Assembly (NCBI RefSeq): GCF_030695065.1
Contig: NZ_JAUYTR010000021.1
Coordinates: 1 to 64,000, forward strand
DNA from: Sediminibacterium sp.
GTDB lineage: Bacteria > Bacteroidota > Bacteroidia > Chitinophagales > Chitinophagaceae
Reading direction: 5' to 3'
DNA length: 64,000 nt
In this document: positions 59,288 through 64,000 of the stretch, piece after piece
Numbering within the stretch: the stretch's first letter is position 1
Layout of the letters: each line of letters opens with the position of its first letter
Notes under the pieces: generated by a model
Seen by the model: only the letters and a program-made list of their open reading frames with translations
The model's database searches: none
What the model was told of the DNA's origin: nothing
Program-made: the position numbers and the translations under genes

Positions 59288-59852
59288 AAGCTGTTTTTTC
59301 TAGTTGTGCTTTTGCGAATGCATTGAATTCTTCCTCTGTAGTTCTTGTAGTTTCTGACTCTAATTCTTCTTGTATTAATTTATCGCTTTTAAAATCTAGG
59401 GTTAATAGTCCATCTTTCAATACTACATTTGTTAATGCACCCCACTCGTACCTTTTTTTTGGGAAACTGTTAAACACAATCTCATTTTCGTCAAAGGCAA
59501 TTTCTTCTGGAAATTTTACTTGTTTTTCTAGCATAGCAGCCAATAAATAAATCAATGCAATCCATAAGCCATCTTCCATACTATACCAACCCATTGCACC
59601 TAATAATAAACCAAATCTATAAAAAGGGGGAGTACCTCTTTTCTTTTGCCAAATACAAAATGCTCCCCAACCAATAATTAATGCAGCAAATGCTAAAGAA
59701 GTTATCCAAGTATTTGAACCTTTAGTTACATCTTCAATAAATGTATTGCCAATAAAAGCAATTACTGCAATGAGCAACATAATTTGGCTTACTCCATCTA
59801 CTGTTGTATAGTTTCGTTTTTTTAAAACGATTATATAGTCAAATGTTTTCAT
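59277..59852 (-). CDS. Predicted membrane protein of unknown function
   Basis: The 191-residue protein has about three to four hydrophobic segments (about 20-110) and a soluble C-terminal domain (about 115-191) with a beta-hairpin style sequence, EIVFNSFPKKRYEWGALTN. PH-like domains have similar patterns, but I cannot assign it. It overlaps the agmatinase-like gene by one base and the radical SAM gene by 11, so it is part of the coupled block. Confidence 0.65.
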   Translation of the reverse strand: MKTFDYIIVLKKRNYTTVDGVSQIMLLIAVIAFIGNTFIEDVTKGSNTWITSLAFAALIIGWGAFCIWQKKRGTPPFYRFGLLLGAMGWYSMEDGLWIALIYLLAAMLEKQVKFPEEIAFDENEIVFNSFPKKRYEWGALTNVVLKDGLLTLDFKSDKLIQEELESETTRTTEEEFNAFAKAQLEKTAYVS

Positions 59853-60883
59853 TATACCATTAAGTTACAAAGTCTCCATAATAATCTTGCACCTACATTG
59901 CTGTCCCAATCTGTTTCACCTACACCAATTTCAACCAAATCAAAACCGATTAATTCCCTGCCACTCTCTTTTATTTTTTTTAACAAATAAATTATTTCTT
60001 CACTTTCAAATCCCCCAGGTACAGGTGTGCCTGTATTGGGGCAGAGTTTCCTGTCTAATCCATCAATATCAAAACTAATGTATACTTTTTCAGGTAGGTG
60101 TTGAATAATTTCATCGGTAATATTTTTCCAAACTTGCCCTTCAAAAAGCCTTTCTTTTATATTTTTATCAAAATAGGTAATTACCCTAAAATTACTGTTG
60201 CAGATATAGTCCCATTCTTGCTCACAATAATCTCTTACACCTACTTGCACCAATTTAGTTAATTCCGGAATTTCATTTAGTGCGTTATACATGATAGATG
60301 CATGCGAATAAGTAAAATCTTCATACTTTATCCGAAGGTCGCAATGTGCATCAATTTGCAAAACGCCAAAAGAACCATGTTTTTCCGCTAGCGCTTTCAT
60401 TAAGCCTAAAGGTGTGCTATGATCACCTCCTAATAGTCCCACGATTTTTTGTTTATCTAATATGGCTTTGCTTTGTTCATACACCCAGTTATTTAAATAA
60501 TTACTGCCCTCATTAATTTCTTTTACACTCTTACACATGAACTTGTTTTTCAACAATTCAGCCCCTTGAGAAATATAGTCTATATAGAGTTCAGCTTCTT
60601 TTCTTAAATAATCACTTTTTAGCAAAAGTTTTTTGTCAATTTCTTTCATAAAAAATCCATGCTTCCAACCAGCATTCCCATCCATGTCCATTAAGTCTAC
60701 TTGCATGCTACTTTTAAACACGTGTTCTGCAGCTCTAGCTGTTCCAGCCCCGTAACTAACTGTCACTTCCCATGGAACTGGAAGTATAATCACTTTTGAC
60801 TCTTCCTCTGTAAAAGGAAGTCCAAAAATATTATTGTTCGGATTGGCAACCGCGTTGGGATTAAAGCCAGATAAATCGTTCAT
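59852..60883 (-). CDS. Arginase/agmatinase/formimidoylglutamase (ureohydrolase) family protein
   Basis: The 343-residue enzyme shows GGDHSTPLG, DAHCDLR and SFDIDGLD, the three metal-binding signatures of the ureohydrolase family, supplying the two Mn ions. Agmatinase or a related guanidino-compound hydrolase is the best guess; the substrate is not settled by sequence. It heads the coupled block with the membrane protein, radical SAM and EamA genes. Confidence 0.88.
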   Translation of the reverse strand: MNDLSGFNPNAVANPNNNIFGLPFTEEESKVIILPVPWEVTVSYGAGTARAAEHVFKSSMQVDLMDMDGNAGWKHGFFMKEIDKKLLLKSDYLRKEAELYIDYISQGAELLKNKFMCKSVKEINEGSNYLNNWVYEQSKAILDKQKIVGLLGGDHSTPLGLMKALAEKHGSFGVLQIDAHCDLRIKYEDFTYSHASIMYNALNEIPELTKLVQVGVRDYCEQEWDYICNSNFRVITYFDKNIKERLFEGQVWKNITDEIIQHLPEKVYISFDIDGLDRKLCPNTGTPVPGGFESEEIIYLLKKIKESGRELIGFDLVEIGVGETDWDSNVGARLLWRLCNLMV

Positions 60884-60950
60884 AATATGAAGTATTGAAA
60901 ACGGGGTGCAAGTTAGTTCCTTAATTGATACTACATCACTATTTTATGTC

Positions 60951-61487
60951 TTATCTGGGTTCATAATACCTGTTAAATGAATCAAATAATGCCTTAAAGG
61001 GTAAAAAGGGCAAGAAATAGAGCAGATATACAGGGATTGCGGATAAATTTAATCCATAATTAAACCAGTTTGCAGCAGCAAACAAAATGACCAACCATTT
61101 ATTTCTATTGATGGTTTTAAATACCAATATTGGGTTAATGCAGAAAGGAATTAAGATAGCCCACCAAATAAAGTTGTAATAAGCATTATTGGCAAGTGCT
61201 AAGTAACTTAAATTGAATAGCAACATCAATAAAGTGGATAAAATGCTCCAGCCCCTAGTAGGTATAAAAAAACCTACCAAAACAGCAGTTGAAGCAATAA
61301 TACTTACAGTGGGTCTAAACCAGCTATTGATATACCAGCTTGATTTTTGCAGTGGTAATTGATAGGGCATTTGGTTTAATCCCATTTGTATAGCCATTAC
61401 TAAAAAGAGCATACCAAATACAATTCTTGCCATAAATAGCCTAAAATCTTCAGTGGTAAGGAGGTTATTATCGGTGGTTGCAGTCAT
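60951..61487 (-). CDS. Predicted multi-pass membrane protein
   Basis: The 178-residue protein has about five hydrophobic segments (about 16-40, 58-76, 81-98, 103-123 and 132-170) with a short polar N-terminus. No family is recognised. It stands 67 bases upstream of the agmatinase-like gene on the same strand and divergent from ccmE, so it could use the same promoter region. Confidence 0.6.
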   Translation of the reverse strand: MTATTDNNLLTTEDFRLFMARIVFGMLFLVMAIQMGLNQMPYQLPLQKSSWYINSWFRPTVSIIASTAVLVGFFIPTRGWSILSTLLMLLFNLSYLALANNAYYNFIWWAILIPFCINPILVFKTINRNKWLVILFAAANWFNYGLNLSAIPVYLLYFLPFLPFKALFDSFNRYYEPR

Positions 61488-61588
61488 TTTAACTATTTGT
61501 GGAAAGTTGAAAATTTTAACATGCTCGAATAAGCAACAATTCTTTTTACCTATTGTTTTTAAATTACCTTTGCACTATAAAATTAGCC

Positions 61589-61996
61589 ATGAAAACAACT
61601 CATATAATAATTCTTGTTTTAATTGCCGCTGCAATTGCAGTTTTAGTTCAATACAGTGGCGACCTTACCACTTATGAAACTATTGCTTCTGCAAAGGAAA
61701 AAGAAGGAAAATTCGTGAATTTAATTGCCAAGCTAGATACTACACAGGCCATTGAATACGATGCGGTTAAAAATCCAAATTATTTGAGCTTCACAGCTAT
61801 TGATACGTTAGGGAATTCTATTAAAGTGGTTTATCATGATACTAAACCTACTGATATGGAAAAAAGCGAACGAATTGTATTAAAGGGTAAAGTACAAAAT
61901 AACCAATTTGAGTGCGAGCATATTTTACTTAAATGTCCCTCAAAATACAAGGACGATCCTAATGCAATGAAGAAACAATTGCAAACCTCTAATTAA
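61589..61996 (+). CDS. ccmE: Cytochrome c maturation protein CcmE, CxxxY variant
   Basis: The 135-residue periplasmic heme chaperone has an N-terminal membrane helix (about 4-21) and the OB-fold domain. The heme-binding position is Cys116 in CPSKY (116-120), the CxxxY form, not the HxxxY of E. coli. The ATG at 61589 starts at the signal anchor; an extension to 61553 is not needed. The CcmF-type gene follows after 25 bases, so this is a System I cytochrome c maturation cluster that runs off the window. Confidence 0.92.
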   Translation: MKTTHIIILVLIAAAIAVLVQYSGDLTTYETIASAKEKEGKFVNLIAKLDTTQAIEYDAVKNPNYLSFTAIDTLGNSIKVVYHDTKPTDMEKSERIVLKGKVQNNQFECEHILLKCPSKYKDDPNAMKKQLQTSN

Positions 61997-62021
61997 CTGT
62001 TATATACTTAAGAACTGATTC

Positions 62022-64000
62022 ATGAATTATATTGGTGAACATTTATTGCCCGGTCAAATAGGACATTTCTTTGCTATTTTAAGTTTAGTTGCCTCTTTGT
62101 TGGCAACTTTTGCTTTTTTTAAGTCGGCAAGTACGCCATTAAATGAAAACAAGCGTCCATGGCTTTTATTGGCCAGATGGGCTTTTTTGGCGGAAACCAT
62201 TAGCATCATTGTATTATTTGGATGTTTGTATTATATCATTTCAAATCACCTATTTGAGTATAAATATGCGTATACGCATAGTGATTTGAGTTTGCAATTT
62301 GAATATTTATTGAGTTGTTTTTGGGAAGGCCAAGAAGGTAGCTTTATGCTTTGGAGTTTTTGGCATTGTGTTTTAGGTTGGGTGCTCATTTGGAAGGCAG
62401 GAAAGTGGGAAGCTCCGGTAATGACAGTTATTAGCTTTGCCCAATTTTTCATGGCAACAATGTTATTGGGAATGTATTTCTTTGGTTCTAGAATAGGCAT
62501 TAGTCCTTTTGCTTTGTTGCGAAATGAAATGGATGCACCAATTTTTAGCCAACCCAATTACCTAGAATTTATTAAAGATGGTACGGGATTAAATACCTTA
62601 CTTCAGAATTACTGGATGGTTATTCACCCACCTATTCTTTTTCTTGGATTTGCATCTACCATTGTTCCTTTTGCTTACGCTATAGCAGGTTTAGCAACAA
62701 AAGATCACGATTGGATTAAACCTGCTTTACCGTGGGGTTCTTTTTCAGCTGCAATATTGGGTACTGGTATCATGATGGGAGGGGCATGGGCATATGAAAG
62801 CCTTTCATTTGGAGGATATTGGGCTTGGGATCCAGTAGAGAACGCTTCATTGGTTCCATGGCTAACTTTAATAGCTGGCTTACATACCAACTTGATTTAT
62901 AAGAATAGCGGCTATTCTTTAAGGCCAACTTATTTTTTCTACATCATCAGTTTTGTGCTGATTTTATATTCTTCATTTTTAACGAAAAGCGGAATTTTGG
63001 GCGATACATCGGTACACTCATTTACCGATATGGGGTTGAATACGCAGTTACTTTTGTTTGTACTCATCTTTTTTATACCTGCCATGGTATTGTATTTTGT
63101 ACGATACAAAAGCATTCCATCCATTCAAAAAGAAGAAAGTACTTATAGTAGAGAGTTTTGGATGTTTATTGGTTCATTGGTCTTTTTTTTATCGGGGATG
63201 GTCATCATTGTAAAAACATCAACCCCTGTATGGAATAAAGTTTTTGGAACCAATATTGCTCCACCACAAGATCCTGAATTTGCCCACAATCAGATACAAA
63301 TATTTGTTGCAATCATTTTAGGGATGCTTACTGCAACAACACAATACCTAAAATATAAGGATACTCCAAAAGGTATGTTTTGGAAAAAAATTCTAATACC
63401 TACCATTATTGCAATAGCTATTTCAGCTTCTATTAGTATTTGGGGTGATATTTCTTACACCAAAAAAGGCCCCGGCTTTTTAGCAGCAATTCATTTGGGA
63501 ATTTTTGCTGCAGTTTATGCTGTTGTTGCTAATACTGCCTATTTATGGTTGGGAATAAAAGGTAAAATTAAAGCTGCAGGCCCTTCTGTTGCTCATATTG
63601 GATTTGGTTTGGCATTGGTGGGGATTTTAATTTCATCAGGAAAGAAAACAGTGTTGAGCTGGAATACAACGGGTGTAACCCCTTTAAGTGTTGAAAGCAA
63701 AGATGAAAAAGGTAACCCAGCAGGTGATCCAGCAGAGAACCTTACTTTGTTTAAAGCAGTTGCTACCGATATGGGTAAGTACATGGTAACCTATACCATG
63801 GATACAACCAATCCTAGAGATCGAAAAAGGTATTTTGAAATTGATTTTAAAGCTAAAGATGGTTCTGAGCAATTTAAGCTGTATCCAGATGTAATTAAAA
63901 ATAATAAAGGAATGGAAGGTTTTGCTGCTAATCCTGCTGCAAAACATTATTGGTATAAAGACATTTTTGTTTACATCACTTCTTTTCAAGAGAATAGGGC
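62022..64000 (+). CDS. ccmF: Cytochrome c heme lyase subunit CcmF, 3' partial
   Basis: The gene opens with ATG at 62022 and runs off the right edge; 659 residues are visible. Multiple membrane helices and the WWD-type heme-handling motif GGYWAWDPVENASLVPW (about 265-281), with IHPPILFLG before it, identify CcmF/CcsA-family heme handling proteins. The hydrophilic loop from about residue 546 and the truncated end fit CcmF. It transfers heme from CcmE to apocytochrome c. It lies 25 bases downstream of ccmE. Confidence 0.9.
   Translation, partial: MNYIGEHLLPGQIGHFFAILSLVASLLATFAFFKSASTPLNENKRPWLLLARWAFLAETISIIVLFGCLYYIISNHLFEYKYAYTHSDLSLQFEYLLSCFWEGQEGSFMLWSFWHCVLGWVLIWKAGKWEAPVMTVISFAQFFMATMLLGMYFFGSRIGISPFALLRNEMDAPIFSQPNYLEFIKDGTGLNTLLQNYWMVIHPPILFLGFASTIVPFAYAIAGLATKDHDWIKPALPWGSFSAAILGTGIMMGGAWAYESLSFGGYWAWDPVENASLVPWLTLIAGLHTNLIYKNSGYSLRPTYFFYIISFVLILYSSFLTKSGILGDTSVHSFTDMGLNTQLLLFVLIFFIPAMVLYFVRYKSIPSIQKEESTYSREFWMFIGSLVFFLSGMVIIVKTSTPVWNKVFGTNIAPPQDPEFAHNQIQIFVAIILGMLTATTQYLKYKDTPKGMFWKKILIPTIIAIAISASISIWGDISYTKKGPGFLAAIHLGIFAAVYAVVANTAYLWLGIKGKIKAAGPSVAHIGFGLALVGILISSGKKTVLSWNTTGVTPLSVESKDEKGNPAGDPAENLTLFKAVATDMGKYMVTYTMDTTNPRDRKRYFEIDFKAKDGSEQFKLYPDVIKNNKGMEGFAANPAAKHYWYKDIFVYITSFQENR

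Noticed and set aside
62246..63989. Several minus-strand open frames of 60 to 103 codons
   Set aside because: They are antisense to the ccmF frame, whose membrane and WWD signatures are clear.

Overview
The window is a continuous piece of a low-GC Bacteroidota chromosome, most likely family Chitinophagaceae. The evidence is the gene families (DUF3667, GH3-like acyl-amide synthetase, DUF6268-like barrel, a three-gene sdhCAB with one cytochrome b subunit), signal peptides ending in QAQ, near absence of strong Shine-Dalgarno sites, several TTG starts, and promoter-like TAnnTTTG boxes. No insertion sequence, prophage, CRISPR array, tRNA or rRNA gene is visible. The only non-coding RNA gene seen is tmRNA. 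Genes are densely packed and no gene-free stretch exceeds about 300 bases.

Layout. 1-1.5 kb: 3' part of a repeat-rich beta-roll surface protein. 1.5-10.6 kb: AlkD-like glycosylase, secreted S9 peptidase, MFS transporter, KefF/KefC-like K+ efflux pair, Gfo/Idh/MocA oxidoreductase and a secreted protein of unknown role. 10.7-16.2 kb: tight operon DUF3667-mazG-NtrY-like kinase. 16.2-18.8 kb (minus): PolX-like PHP protein with a degraded polymerase centre, a 50-residue histone-H1-like protein, and ribosomal proteins L27 and L21. 18.9-23.5 kb: GH3-like enzyme, dxr, rseP, tmRNA. 23.6-28.2 kb: DUF2147 protein, outer membrane barrel, ammonium transporter, cupin, ECF sigma factor with a probable anti-sigma partner. 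28.2-34.4 kb: NlpC/P60 protein, a minus-strand run (oligopeptidase B, TrmN6, lipoprotein, pyrophosphatase, half-size TauE, small membrane protein) and a membrane protein with a kinase-like H-box but no ATPase domain. 34.5-38.1 kb: sdhCAB. 38.3-47.5 kb: ABC permease, tsaD, a strongly asymmetric ABC-F protein, M14 peptidase, L,D-transpeptidase, hybrid kinase. 47.6-54.1 kb: aspartate kinase, a six-gene plus-strand operon (fbp, unknown, ABC ATPase, YfiT-like, two Nudix), then folC. 54.2-61.5 kb: TonB-like protein, cysteine-less FGE-fold protein, and a coupled minus-strand run agmatinase-like / membrane protein / radical SAM / EamA / TauE, headed by a separate membrane protein. 61.6-64 kb: ccmE and the 5' part of ccmF.

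Much of this is core metabolism and envelope biology. The points most worth a second look are the unrecorded histone-like gene, the PolX homologue that keeps its PHP nuclease but has lost polymerase residues, the ABC-F protein in which all lost residues fall in one composite ATP site, the kinase-like protein without an ATPase domain, and the coupled radical SAM/agmatinase-like cluster. I see no clear defence island or biosynthetic cluster, so any new system here would be small.
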